Shown here: piece after piece, positions 35,701 through 45,600 of the stretch
Numbering within the stretch: the first letter of the stretch is position 1
Layout of the letters: each line of letters begins with the position of its first letter
Program-made: the position numbers and the translations under genes
The notes under the pieces: generated by a model
Databases searched by the model: none
The model's input: the letters and a program-made list of their open reading frames with translations, nothing else
Told to the model about the DNA's origin: nothing
Assembly: GCF_903166585.1 (NCBI RefSeq)
Contig: NZ_CAESCM010000014.1
Span: 62,001 to 126,000, forward strand
DNA length: 64,000 nt
Origin: Pedobacter ghigonis
GTDB lineage: Bacteria > Bacteroidota > Bacteroidia > Sphingobacteriales > Sphingobacteriaceae
Direction: 5' to 3'

Positions 35701-35905
35701 TCACAAATTTCTCTACCTCTTCGGCACTTCTACCCGGCCATTGGGTAATGATGGTGATGTTGGTATTGGTTACATCAGGAAATGCATCGATAGTGGTATG
35801 CTTAAAGCTGAAATAACCTGCAAGGATGAGGATAAAGGTGGCAAAAAAGACGAAATATTTGTTCTTTAAGGCAAAGCCGATGATATTTTTAATGAGTTTA
35901 TTCAT
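32774..35905 (-). CDS. CzcA/CusA-type heavy-metal RND pump
   Basis: 1043 residues, the normal length for an HME-RND pump with twelve membrane helices and two large periplasmic loops. TM4 contains DFGIIIDGAVVMVEG, again the divalent-cation form. SLFGLSIVKVSFEDDVDY and TEFLPSLDEGSIYVRATGP are typical pump-domain motifs. Last gene of an operon with regulator, kinase, TolC-like channel and adaptor (order RR-HK-OMF-MFP-RND on the minus strand). Unlike the pump at 23944, its channel is a separate gene. Confidence 0.95.
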   Translation of the reverse strand: MNKLIKNIIGFALKNKYFVFFATFILILAGYFSFKHTTIDAFPDVTNTNITIITQWPGRSAEEVEKFVSRPLEIAMNPTEKRTNIRSSSLFGLSIVKVSFEDDVDYAAARVQVNNHLDEADLPEGIQPEVQPPYGPTGEIFRYTLTSDKASVRELKTLQDWVVKRELLSVSGIADVVSFGGEVKTYQITVDPQKAIQYGVSATELFEAVSKSNINVGGDVIVQSGQAYVVRGIGVLNNIDEIRNVVVDNINGTPVYVKTIASVAESALPRLGQVGRDQDPDVVEGIVVMRKGGNPSEVIARLKEKINDINQNLLPGDVKIKPFYDREDLVNYSVHTVMGNMLEGILFVTLIVFLFMADWRTTLIVSIIIPLALLFAFICLKIKGMPANLLSMGAIDFGIIIDGAVVMVEGIFVALDMRAKKVGMARFNKMSKLGFIKKACMENGKGILFAKLIIITGLLPIFTFEKVEGKMFSPLAWTLSFALLGALILTFTLVPAMASLLLKKNVKEKHNIFLTGITKATLRFYDVCFNKKRLVFAISIMVLVLGAFSFKFLGTEFLPSLDEGSIYVRATGPLSISLDETKKLSNEMRKIFLSFEEVKQVMSQTGRPNDGTDATGFYNMEFHVDIYPKKEWKRKQTKEQLIERMQEKLKSFPGISLNFSQPISDNVEEAVSGVKGSIVVKLFGENFEYIEKEEEKIEKILKTVDGIADLGILRNLGQPEMQINLDQKKMALYGVSTADANAVIEMAIGGKAATQIFEGERKFDLVIRYPEDFRNDESSISKLRIPTLSGSNVQLGEISSIRKITGPSMIYRDKHKRYGAIKFSIRGRDMGSVIAEAQAKVNAQIKLPKTYQLEWAGDFENQQRAVSRLSQAVPISLLLIFFILFVLFGNIKDALLVLNNVPFAMIGGILALLAAGVNFNISAGIGFIALFGICVQNGVILITKFKSNITELKHHSSWTFSDAMRDGVASRFRPVLMTALMAAIGLMPAALSTGIGSEASKPLAIVVIGGLITNTLFNLFVYPIVFYWAYQKKAKAELSAISN

Positions 35906-35932
35906 TGAGGAAAAGCTTAAGGGTGAAAAATC

Positions 35933-37024
35933 TTACTGCGCTTTAAGGCTTTCGAAAAGAAAAACCTGTTTCGAGGCAACCACACGATCGCCGGCATTGA
36001 TACCCTTTTTAATGTACGTTTTATCGGCAGTTTTGTGGCCGATGGTTATTTCGCGGATATGTACTTTGTTTGAGGCATCGAGCAAAAGCACATAATTTTT
36101 GTTCTCGTCGAAAATAACGGCGCGCGAGTTCACCACTGGCAGGTCTACCCCCGAACTGGCCGAAACTTTAACGGTGCCGAGCATGCCCGGTTTTAACAAA
36201 AAGTTTGGGTTGGCAATTACCACCCGTGCATTCATCACCTTGCTTTCCTGATCAACCAGGTTGTATATTTTTTCGATATGGCCGTTAAAAACCTGATCAG
36301 GGTAGGCCAGGGTAGACAGGCTAACCGCATTGCCGGGCTGTACGCGCGAAATGTCTGATTCGTAAATGTTGATCATAGCCCAAACGCTCGACAGGTCGGC
36401 AATGGTGAACAAACTTTTGTCGTTATCGCCGCGCAGCTGCATGTTTTCGGTCACGTTTTTTTCGATGATAAAACCACTTACAGGTGATTTGATGGCGTAA
36501 GTACCATTTTTATTGCCACCATTAAGTTTAAGCACTGCAGTTGCCCTTTTAAGTTCGGCTTGTTTAATCTGATACTCGTTTTTAGCATCTTCGAGCTCTT
36601 TTGCCGATGACAAACCACTTGCGTAAAGTTGTTCGGCCTGTTTTAAAGCGCGGTTTGCGCTGCGCATCTCGGCACCGGCCGATACTGCTTCTTTATCAAA
36701 GCCGGCCATTTCTGCACTGTTTACCCGGGCCAGTAATTGCCCGGTGCTCACCCGGTCGCCCAGCCTTACATTTACCTGGTTTACTGTACCACTTACCATC
36801 GGAAAAAGCTCCGACCGGCGTTCTTCGTTGGCACTGATCTTGGCCGAGAAAATAATTTCGGTTTTGCCACTGGCTTGCTGTACGGTATCAATCAGCAGGC
36901 GTTGAAGTAAGGAATCGGTAATGGTAAATTTTTCTTTCGGGGCTTCTGTTTTATGTTCGTTACAAGCCATACTTAAGCCTAAAAGCGGAAAAAAGATTAC
37001 TCTTATCAGGTTTTTGTTCATCAT
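35933..37024 (-). CDS. RND efflux periplasmic adaptor lipoprotein
   Basis: 363 residues with lipobox SMAC at the signal end. Lipoyl halves (FPMVSGTVNQVNVRLGDRV and YAIKSPVSGFIIEKNV), a helical hairpin, a beta-barrel domain (VWAMINIYESDISRV) and a membrane-proximal C terminus are in the usual order. It links the channel encoded 10 bp upstream to the RND pump encoded 27 bp downstream. Confidence 0.93.
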   Translation of the reverse strand: MMNKNLIRVIFFPLLGLSMACNEHKTEAPKEKFTITDSLLQRLLIDTVQQASGKTEIIFSAKISANEERRSELFPMVSGTVNQVNVRLGDRVSTGQLLARVNSAEMAGFDKEAVSAGAEMRSANRALKQAEQLYASGLSSAKELEDAKNEYQIKQAELKRATAVLKLNGGNKNGTYAIKSPVSGFIIEKNVTENMQLRGDNDKSLFTIADLSSVWAMINIYESDISRVQPGNAVSLSTLAYPDQVFNGHIEKIYNLVDQESKVMNARVVIANPNFLLKPGMLGTVKVSASSGVDLPVVNSRAVIFDENKNYVLLLDASNKVHIREITIGHKTADKTYIKKGINAGDRVVASKQVFLFESLKAQ

Positions 37025-37034
37025 ATCGGTTACG

Positions 37035-38306
37035 TTATTTAAAAATGTTGGTGCCGGTTACATAGTTGAGTTCGGCCCTCGAGTTCATCCTTTCCAGTTG
37101 CACTTTGTTAAGCTGGAGCGTATTGGTTTTGTAAGCATCGTACAGATCCAGAAATTCGATTAAACTGATATTCCGCGCTTTAAAGTTTTTAATCAGTCCG
37201 GAAATGAGCTGGTTAAAGTCGTTGCTAAATGCCGGATCGATATCCTCGTAAAGCTTTTCATTGCGCAACGCGGTGCGATATGCGTTAAATACTTCGTTAT
37301 CTAATTGTAGGGCTTGTTTTTTGAGGTTAGCATTGGCGGCATCAATCCCAACCCTGGCTTTTTTAATTTCGCCCTGGTTGCGGTTAAATAAGGGAATGGG
37401 GATTTTTAAGCCTAAACCGGTGTATTTTTCAGGATAATTACCTTTAAGGTCGTAGCTCAACGAAATTTCTACATCAGGTACGGCCATTGCCTTTTGCAGT
37501 TTAAGGTTAGCTTCGTTATATTCCAAACTGCTTTTGGCCAGTTTTAAATCGCTGCGGTTTACCCGGGCCGAATCGAGCAGCTGGCTGTATGGCAACTGTC
37601 CGGCCGTCAGTTTCTCAGTGGCTTCGGTATTTAAAACGAGTACTAGCGGTGTAACTGCATTGATGCCGCAAAGCAGCTTCAGGTCTTTGTAATTGTCTTC
37701 GAGCTCATTTAGCAAGTCAGCCAGTTCTGCCTTAAGCCCAATCAGTAATGATTTAATGCGGATTACATCTTTAGCAGCCACATTACCCATTTTCAGCTGG
37801 ATTTCGTAAGCCTTTAAAAGCTGTTGGGTAGACTGGATTTGCTCCCTGTACAAGGTAAGCGATGAAGCTACAAAATAGCTTTTATAGAAGGTACTCTGCA
37901 GTTCAAATTTAAGGCTGCGCAGTAAATCAAAATATTCCAGTTCAGCCAGTTTAGTGCCTGCTTGTGCCAGTTTTATGTTTTTATTGCGCTTACCGGCCAG
38001 TTTTACCAGTTGCGATAGGGAAGCAGCATACTGCCCGTATTGATAGGAGGTTTGTAAGAATTTTTTGGTTTCGTGGTTGTAAAAAAGATTTTCGTATTCC
38101 AGCTCCGGGTTATCAAAAAGGCGGGCGGTAATTACATCTGCCCGGGCACGGTCTATATCGTAACCAGCTGCAATTAAATCATAATTCCGATTTAAAAACA
38201 GCTGCTCTGCCTGCTTCAGCTCTAGTTTTAAAGTATCGGTTTGGGCAAATGCAGCCTGCATGCCCCATAGCCAAAAGGAAAGGAACAATAAGTAAATTCT
38301 TCTCAT
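37035..38306 (-). CDS. TolC-family outer-membrane factor
   Basis: 423 residues. Signal peptide ending AAFA, then two tandem OEP repeats rich in long amphipathic helices (LEYENLFYNHETKKFLQTSY and VEISLSYDLKGNYPEKYTG). It forms the outer-membrane channel of the efflux complex encoded with it. Confidence 0.93.
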   Translation of the reverse strand: MRRIYLLFLSFWLWGMQAAFAQTDTLKLELKQAEQLFLNRNYDLIAAGYDIDRARADVITARLFDNPELEYENLFYNHETKKFLQTSYQYGQYAASLSQLVKLAGKRNKNIKLAQAGTKLAELEYFDLLRSLKFELQSTFYKSYFVASSLTLYREQIQSTQQLLKAYEIQLKMGNVAAKDVIRIKSLLIGLKAELADLLNELEDNYKDLKLLCGINAVTPLVLVLNTEATEKLTAGQLPYSQLLDSARVNRSDLKLAKSSLEYNEANLKLQKAMAVPDVEISLSYDLKGNYPEKYTGLGLKIPIPLFNRNQGEIKKARVGIDAANANLKKQALQLDNEVFNAYRTALRNEKLYEDIDPAFSNDFNQLISGLIKNFKARNISLIEFLDLYDAYKTNTLQLNKVQLERMNSRAELNYVTGTNIFK

Positions 38307-38340
38307 TCGGCAAAGCTATTTTTGCCGGATTAAAGCGGAA

Positions 38341-39714
38341 TTAAATCGAAATTAAAACGGGATTAATTCGGGGCAGGGTGATGATAAAGGTACATCCGGC
38401 ACTTGTTTGTTGACTGATTTCGATTGATCCCTTAAAAAGACCGATGATTTTCTGTGCCATGTATAAGCCCATACCTTCGCCTTCAAAACCCATGTCTTTT
38501 GCCCTGGTGTAAAATGGTTTAAATATTTCTGCCTGCTGTGCAAGGGGGATACCGGGGCCTTTATCACTGATGTAAATTTGCCAGGCATCACCGGTATCGC
38601 TAAGCAGGGCTTTTACTTCCTGTCCCTGCGAAAATTTAAAGGCATTGGCAATTACGTTATCGAGGGCAATTTGCAGTAAAACAGCATTGGCCAGCACCGA
38701 AGCTTGCCCTTGGCGGGCGGGATTTTGTTGTACGCTAAAGCGAAGTTGTTTCTGGCTTTGCCAGTCGCGGCTGATTTTGTCGAGCAAAAGATCGAGGTTG
38801 ATAGGCGAAAGCTGCGAATTGATCAAATCGAGATCCATTTTGGCTAAAGCCAGCAAACCGGTAATGATGTGGTCCATTTTTTCGGCATCCTCTACCGTTT
38901 CGGCCAGGGCTTGCTGATAATCGGCGGCAGTCCTTTCTTTCACCAACGCCAGTTCGGCGCGCATCATCATCCGGGTAATGGGGGTTCTCAGCTCGTGTGA
39001 GGCATTGGCCACAAAGGTTTTCTGTAAAATAAAGGCATGTTCGAGTTCTTCCATCAGATGATTAAAACTCTGGGCAATGAGGTTTATTTCGTCTTTGTTT
39101 TGGGATACAGCTACACGGGCTTCCATATTTCCCGATCCAATTTGCTGTACCTCCTGCATAAACCTGTTTAAGGGTTTCAGCATTTTTTCGGCAATCCACC
39201 TGCTTAGCAACAAAAGAATAAGCGAAATAAGCAGGAAAACAACAATCATGATTTTGAGCAGTTTGGCAAGCCTGTTATGCGTACCCTGATCGTTGGCTGA
39301 AGCCAGAATTACAAAATCGCCCTGGTTATCGCGGTAATAAATGCCTACTACCTGGCGTTCGCCATCGGTATATTGCAGCCTACCAAGTTTGCGTACTTTT
39401 TCAATGGTTTGTTTGGTCCAGTATTGTGCCGAGTCTCCAATAAAGGTGGCCCTGTCTTTTCTATCGTAAATCCTGATGACCTCACTATTGAGTTTCTGCA
39501 GGTATTGGTGACGTACTTTGCTTACAGCATCGCGGCTAATCTCGTCGGCCTCGAGGTAAAGCTTGGCGGTAACCATGGTTCTGTCGGTAAGGCGCTCAAA
39601 AAAATCGGCTTTTAAAAAGCGCATAAAGGTGAAATAAATTACGCAGAGCACAGCCAGCAGCATCGTAGTACTGATTAACGTAAAGTAAAGTGCTATGCGG
39701 TCTTTTATTTTCAT
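38341..39714 (-). CDS. Membrane sensor histidine kinase, heavy-metal-sensor type
   Basis: 457 residues: TM1 (about 9-30), a periplasmic loop to ~160, TM2 (LKIMIVVFLLISLILLLL), HAMP, HisKA with the phospho-His in NASHELRTP, and an ATPase domain with NVIANAFKF, DKGPGIP and GEGMGLY. Start and regulator stop share one base (TAATG). It precedes a divalent-metal efflux set, so it probably senses periplasmic metal like CzcS/CusS. Confidence 0.93.
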   Translation of the reverse strand: MKIKDRIALYFTLISTTMLLAVLCVIYFTFMRFLKADFFERLTDRTMVTAKLYLEADEISRDAVSKVRHQYLQKLNSEVIRIYDRKDRATFIGDSAQYWTKQTIEKVRKLGRLQYTDGERQVVGIYYRDNQGDFVILASANDQGTHNRLAKLLKIMIVVFLLISLILLLLSRWIAEKMLKPLNRFMQEVQQIGSGNMEARVAVSQNKDEINLIAQSFNHLMEELEHAFILQKTFVANASHELRTPITRMMMRAELALVKERTAADYQQALAETVEDAEKMDHIITGLLALAKMDLDLINSQLSPINLDLLLDKISRDWQSQKQLRFSVQQNPARQGQASVLANAVLLQIALDNVIANAFKFSQGQEVKALLSDTGDAWQIYISDKGPGIPLAQQAEIFKPFYTRAKDMGFEGEGMGLYMAQKIIGLFKGSIEISQQTSAGCTFIITLPRINPVLISI

Positions 39715-40391
39715 TATTTAAGGATATAGCCCATGTTAATTTTGGTATGGATCAGTTTACGACCAAAGCCCTTTTCAATCTTGTTCCTCAAAAAATTAAT
39801 GTACACATCAATTACATTGGTGCCCGTTTCAAAATGAACATCCCAAACTTTTTCGGCAATGTACTGCCTCGATAAAAGCCTGTTTGGATTGTTTAAAAAG
39901 AGCTCCAGCAGTGTAAATTCTTTAGCACTCAATGTTATCGGCTGGCCATTCCGGGTTACGCTTTTGCTCCGCATATCCAGACAAAGATCTTCAAAACACA
40001 ATTGTTCTGCTGCTTTTATCGTGGGGCTAGCCTGTCTTCGCAACAGGGCTGTAACCCTTGCTAAAAGTTCTTTGAGGTGAAAAGGTTTAACCAGATAATC
40101 GTCGGCACCGGTATCGAGGCCGTTTACCCGGTCTTCAACAGTACCCATTGCGGTAAGCATTAATATTGGGGTGTTATCGCCTTGTTCGCGAATATATTTG
40201 CAGAGTTGAAGGCCATTTAAGCCCGGCATCATGATGTCGAGGATAAGTAGGTTGAATTCTCCCGGCAGAAACAGGTTGCGGCCCTCGTTACCATTATTTA
40301 CGGTGATTACTTCGTAGCCGCTTTCTTCGAGTGCAGATTGGAGCAGTGCGGCAATTTTAGGATCATCTTCGGCTATGCCAATTTTTTGCAT
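39714..40391 (-). CDS. OmpR/PhoB-family response regulator
   Basis: 225 residues. The receiver has ED acidic pair, phospho-Asp in LLILDIMMPG and Lys in LVKPFH. The winged-helix domain runs from ~130 (SVTRNGQPITLSAKEFTLLE) to YINFLRNKIEKGF. First gene of the metal-efflux operon; expected to activate it. Divergent from the ECF sigma gene at 40550. Confidence 0.95.
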   Translation of the reverse strand: MQKIGIAEDDPKIAALLQSALEESGYEVITVNNGNEGRNLFLPGEFNLLILDIMMPGLNGLQLCKYIREQGDNTPILMLTAMGTVEDRVNGLDTGADDYLVKPFHLKELLARVTALLRRQASPTIKAAEQLCFEDLCLDMRSKSVTRNGQPITLSAKEFTLLELFLNNPNRLLSRQYIAEKVWDVHFETGTNVIDVYINFLRNKIEKGFGRKLIHTKINMGYILK

Positions 40392-40549
40392 AAGGCAAAA
40401 ATAACGATACCATCTTAAAATGAGATTAAAAATAGTTTGTGCAACTTTCGCGGGTACAGGCTGAACTGGTTATAACCGTTCTGGCAACGTTATTACATCA
40501 TTTACACCCGATTATTTTATATTTTCTTCTATATTCGTTTTTATAAACT

Positions 40550-41143
40550 ATGCCATTCCTAAGCCACGTACCGGACCTCGAACTGATCTTGCTGATTAAC
40601 CAGGAAGAGGAGCAGGCATTTACGGAAATTTATAACCGCTATTGGGAAAAAATGGCATCATACGCTGTAAGGTTAACCAAATCGGAAGAGGAAGCAGCCG
40701 ATATTGTGCAGGAAATTTTTGTATCGATCTGGAACAGAAGGACTACCTTGGCCATTAAAAGTACTTTAGGTGCTTATCTTATCCGCAGTACCCGCAATTT
40801 ATGTTTAAGGTATATCGAAAGAAATATCCATACCGATAATTTTTTAGATAAAATAACAGAACAGGCTGTAGATAGCAGCCTGAACATTGAAGAAAGTATT
40901 TCGCTAAAAGAGTTACAGGAAAATATAGACCTCGGCATTGCCAAATTGCCTAAAAAAATGCGGGAAGTTTATCTTTTAAGTCGCGATGAACAATTGTCAT
41001 ACCGCGAAATAGCCGAAAAACTCAATATTGCCGAAGGAACGGTTAAAAAACAGGTAAGCAATGCGCTTAAAATAATAGCAGATTCGTTAAACGGGAAACT
41101 TTCGGCCACCATGATGGCCATATTTCTACACCTTTTAAAGTGA
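40550..41143 (+). CDS. FecI-like ECF sigma factor
   Basis: 197 residues. Region 2 (EEEQAFTEIYNRYWEKMASY to EAADIVQEIFVSIWNR) and region 4 (LPKKMREVYLLSRDE, then SYREIAEKLNIAEGTVKKQV) are clear. It acts with the FecR-like anti-sigma factor encoded 100 bp downstream to switch on the following SusC/SusD genes. TATATTCG at 40530-40537 may be its -7 box. Confidence 0.93.
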   Translation: MPFLSHVPDLELILLINQEEEQAFTEIYNRYWEKMASYAVRLTKSEEEAADIVQEIFVSIWNRRTTLAIKSTLGAYLIRSTRNLCLRYIERNIHTDNFLDKITEQAVDSSLNIEESISLKELQENIDLGIAKLPKKMREVYLLSRDEQLSYREIAEKLNIAEGTVKKQVSNALKIIADSLNGKLSATMMAIFLHLLK

Positions 41144-41205
41144 TAAAAGCACTTTTTAAATTTTTTTCAAAATAAATCTACCACCAAAACAGGTTTTTCG
41201 GAATA

Positions 41206-41213
41206 TACATTTG
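41206..41213 (+). promoter_or_regulatory. -7 box before the FecR-like gene
   Basis: TACATTTG, a full match to TAnnTTTG, 30 nt before the ATG. No TTG is found at the -33 distance; GGTTTTTCGG lies a few bases upstream. Could be ECF-dependent or housekeeping. Confidence 0.45.
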
Positions 41214-41243
41214 TAAGGCACGCTCAATGCGCTTCAAAACCCT

Positions 41244-42398
41244 ATGAAAACCGAACAGGCAAAACAATTAATACAGCATTATTTAGATGGAACAGCCTCG
41301 GCTAAAGAAATCCATCTGGTTGATTCTTTTGTGGATCAGCAGCTATTGGAAAATACCTGGTCTGCCGATGATGCGCAAAAGGCAGCTTTCGGTGCAAAAC
41401 TGAAAGAGAAGATCGATGCCGAACGGTTAAAAGGGAAAGCGGAAAGTGAAAATGTAACTGTAAGGCCTAAAACAATCACCCGTCGCCTTTGGATCATTGC
41501 CGCTTCGGCTGCAGTACTGGCCTTATGCGTGATTGGCGGCTTGTTTGCGATAAAAAACAGGACTGAAGACCGCTCGGAGCGCTACGCCAACGATGTAGCC
41601 CCAGGTGGTAACCGTGCTATTTTAACCCTTGCTGATGGCCGCAAGATAGATTTAACCGACAGTAAAACCGGTGAACTGGCCACTGCAAACGGCCTCAGCG
41701 TTAAAAAGGCTGCAAACGGCCTGTTGGTTTTTTCGGTTATCGATAATGGAATTGCGAACGGGGATGGAAAAAATAACAGCATAACCACGCCGGTAGGAGG
41801 CCAGTATCAGGTAAACCTGCCCGATGGTACATTGGTATGGCTGAATGCGGAAACGAAATTCAGTTTTCCAAGTCACTTTAATGGAAAAAACAGGCAGGTA
41901 GAACTGGATGGAGAAGCTTATTTTGAAGTGAGCAAAGATAGAAGCCACCCTTTTATTGTTAAAAGCAAAAAGCAGGAGGTAGAAGTTTTAGGAACACACT
42001 TCAATATTAACAGTTACGATGTTAATGTGGGTACCCAAACAACACTTTTAGAAGGCTCGGTAAAAGTAAAAGGGGCAGGCGACGAAAAAGTAATTGCACC
42101 GGGCGAGCAGTCTATGTTATACGCCAACAAGATTGAAGTAAATGCGGTAGACCCGGCATTGGCTATTGATTGGAAAAACGGCGAGTTTCGGTTTAAGAAC
42201 GAGGGTTTACCCAGTATCATCCAGAAATTATCGCGGTGGTATGGTGTTCAGTTTGTAATGAACGTCCGTTACGAGCAAATGCCTGCTTTTACGGGTTCGG
42301 TATCGCGTTTCGATAACATTTCTGAAGTGCTTAAAATGCTCGAAGAAACATCAAATATTAAATTTTATATCAACGGTAAGGTGGTAACCGTAAAATAA
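41244..42398 (+). CDS. FecR-family anti-sigma factor
   Basis: 384 residues. A cytoplasmic N-terminal part begins MKTEQAKQLIQHYLDGTAS, a single membrane helix lies at about 85-105, then a periplasmic FecR domain (TPVGGQYQVNLPDGTLVWLN and FEVSKDRSHPFIV) and a C-terminal DUF4974-like domain. It receives a signal from the STN domain of the receptor encoded next and releases the sigma factor. Confidence 0.95.
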   Translation: MKTEQAKQLIQHYLDGTASAKEIHLVDSFVDQQLLENTWSADDAQKAAFGAKLKEKIDAERLKGKAESENVTVRPKTITRRLWIIAASAAVLALCVIGGLFAIKNRTEDRSERYANDVAPGGNRAILTLADGRKIDLTDSKTGELATANGLSVKKAANGLLVFSVIDNGIANGDGKNNSITTPVGGQYQVNLPDGTLVWLNAETKFSFPSHFNGKNRQVELDGEAYFEVSKDRSHPFIVKSKKQEVEVLGTHFNINSYDVNVGTQTTLLEGSVKVKGAGDEKVIAPGEQSMLYANKIEVNAVDPALAIDWKNGEFRFKNEGLPSIIQKLSRWYGVQFVMNVRYEQMPAFTGSVSRFDNISEVLKMLEETSNIKFYINGKVVTVK

Positions 42399-42461
42399 TA
42401 CCATTAGCAGCCTTAACCACGCTGTTTAAATCAATTAATATCAACTAAAAACCAGAAAAAA

Positions 42462-42553
42462 ATGAAGAAACCACTACCGGAAGAGCGTTAAATAACACCA
42501 TCGGTTTAAAAGAAAAAACCATGGAAGTGTTGGAAGCACAACCATGGCTATGA
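42462..42553 (+). other. Remnant of a small reading frame before susC
   Basis: ATG at 42462 gives only MKKPLPEER before a stop. The neighbouring frame, entered by one extra base, continues as LNNTIGLKEKTMEVLEAQPW to a TGA at 42551-42553. Together they look like a ~30-residue peptide broken by a one-base loss. No family is known to me. Confidence 0.25.
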
Positions 42554-42619
42554 TCTGAGTTAATCCTTTAAAAACGAATTCTGAGGTCCATTTACGCATT
42601 AACCCAAACAAACGAAAGT

Positions 42620-45600
42620 ATGAATATTTATCCTTTTTATCAAGGAAGGCATTTGGCGTGCCTTCCTAAAAAAATCCTGTTTATTATGAAACTCACCATC
42701 ATCATCATGACGACCTTACTCATGCATGTTAGTGCCAGTAGTTTCTCGCAAAAACTTACCTATGCGGCTAAAAATATAACCGTAGATCAGGTTTTTAAAG
42801 AAATAGAAAAGCAAACCAACTATAGGGTATTGTATGCCACCAGTACGCTTAACGATGCGGCGAAGGTGAGCGTAAATTTTAAAAATACACCGCTTAAAGA
42901 CGCGATCGAATACCTGTTAAAAGATCAGCAATTAACCTATAATATTGAGCAGAACACCGTACTGATTAAAAAGCAGGAGCGCTCATTTATCGATAAAATT
43001 GCTTCGGTTTTTACTTCCTCGCGTTTTAACGGCAGAATTGTAGATGAAAACAATAGTCCGCTTGTAGGCGCAACCATTACAGTTAAAGGAAGTAAAAAGT
43101 ACACGGTAAGCGGATCAACCGGGTCATTTGTGCTCGATTTGGAAGAGAACGACGTATTGGTTATCTCATATATCGGTTACGAAACCAAAGAACTGAAAAT
43201 AACACGTGGCTTGTTGCAGAGTGGCGTAGCCAGTTTACTGGATATTAAATTAAGTCCAGCTGCATCTTCATTAGATCAGGTGCAGATAATTGGTTATGGC
43301 AGTACCACCAAACGCAATAATACAGGTGCTGTAAGTTCGATTACTGCCGAAGAAATAGGTAAACAAACGGTAGAAAACCCTTTGTTAGCGTTACAAGGCC
43401 GTATTGCCGGTGTGCAGATTACACAAGATAACGGTTTACCTGGTGCTGGTGCCCGAATGAACATTCGCGGAGCTTATACGGGCATATCAAATGCAGGTTA
43501 CATTCCACTGTACGTAATAGATGGAGTTCCTTTTACTTTATTTAACGGTGCACAACCTGCTACCGATAACTTAAATGCAAATGGTGTTAGCGCTGCCAAC
43601 GGTGGTGTGAGCCCGTTTAGTATCATTGCACCAGAAGATGTGGAGCGCATCGATATCTTAAAAGATGCCGATGCAACTGCTATTTACGGTTCTCGCGGAT
43701 CGAATGGTGTGGTATTGATTACCACTAAAAAAGGAAGTAAAGGTAAAACCGCTTTTAATTTTAACGTGAATTCGGGGGTAAGCAATGTAGCCAACTACAT
43801 CCCGATGATGAATACGCAGGAATATCTGGCTACCCGCAGGGCTGCCTTTGCGCGTTCGGGCGTTACGCCAACAGCAGCCAATGCATTGGATTTAACGGTT
43901 TGGGATCAGAATGCCTATACCGACTGGCAAAAATATTTTATTGGCCATACCGGCCATACCACCAATGCAACCGGATCAGTTTCTGGCGGAAATGCACAGA
44001 ATTCTTTCTTGTTTTCTTCAACTTACCGCAAGCAAAGCACCGTTTTTGAAGGCGATTTTGGTGCAACTACTTTTTCGAGCAGGTTAAACGCCGGTCATAA
44101 AAGCACTGATGGCCGTTTTAATATAGATGGTTCGGTAAATTATACCTACATGAAAAACCTCTTGCCATCTACCGATTTGAGTACCATTTATAACCTGGCA
44201 CCCAATTATCCTCTGTACAATGCCAATGGTAGTGTAAACTGGACGGCTACAAGCCCGCTTTCGTACAACCCGAAAACAACCAATGCACAAACTACCAATT
44301 TATTTACCAACGTAAACCTATCGTATCGCATCATTGATGGTTTGGTGGTTAAAGCCAATTTGGGTTATACTTCAACCCGTTTAAAACAGCAGCAAATTAG
44401 TCCGGCCAGCTCGCAAAACCCGGCTACCGCTCAGGTAAGCTCTTTAAGGTACACCGATAATGATAACAACAATTACATTATCGAGCCACAAGCGGTGTAC
44501 ACCACCAAAATTGGCGAAGGTAATCTGGAAGCCTTAATCGGTACTACTTTTCAGCGTACCAAAGCAACAGGTATTTTCTTAACCGGTACAGGTTATAACA
44601 ACGAAAACCTGATTAACTCGCTGGCAGGTGCTTCGGCTGTGGTTACCAGTTACAATGCCGATGCAGTATACAGTTATACCGCTTTTTTTAGCCGTTTAAA
44701 TTACAACTGGCAAGGCAAATACATTGTAGACGGGACCTACAGAAGAGATGGTTCATCACGTTTTGGTGGGAACAACAAATTCGGTGACTTTGGTGCAGTA
44801 GGAGCCTCGTGGATTTTTACCCAGGAAGACTTTATGAAAGACCTTGGCTTTTTAAGCTTTGGTAAACTGAGGGCCAGTTATGGTATTACCGGTAACGATC
44901 AGATTCCGAATTATGGTTACCTTTCTCTTTATTCATCAACCGGCTCGAACTATAACTATGATGGAACAAGTACATACATTCCTTCGAGTATTCAAAACCC
45001 TGATTTAAAGTGGGAAACCAATAAGAAACTGGATATCGCATTAGAGTTAGGTTTCTTGAACGACAGGATTTTGCTAAAGGCAGATTATTACCGTAACCGC
45101 GTTTCTAATCTGTTAAACTTCATTACCATTCCATCTCAAACCGGTTCAACCGGTTATACCGCCAATTTAGATGCAACCGTACAAACCAAAGGTTTTGAAT
45201 TTGAATTGAATACGATTAACGTAATTGCCGGCGATTTTAAATGGACTACCAACCTGAACTTAACCATTAGCAGGAATAAGTTGTTGGATTTCAATAATCT
45301 GGCTAATACTTCTTACGCCAGCTCTTACATTATTGGGCAACCAACCGATATCAGGAAGTTTTATAATTACACGGGTGTTAACCCTGCTACAGGCTTACCA
45401 ACTTATGCGGATTTAAACGGCGATGGTAGCATCAGCTTTGCCGGCGACAGGTATGTGGGCTATTATGGGCACCCTTACTTTGCAGGTATGAACAATAGCC
45501 TTGGCTATAAAGGTTTTGCACTCGATTTTATGTTCCAGTACAACCACCGCTATGGGGTATTGAATTCGACTTTAAGTTCGAGTCCGGCTGGTTTTAACTA

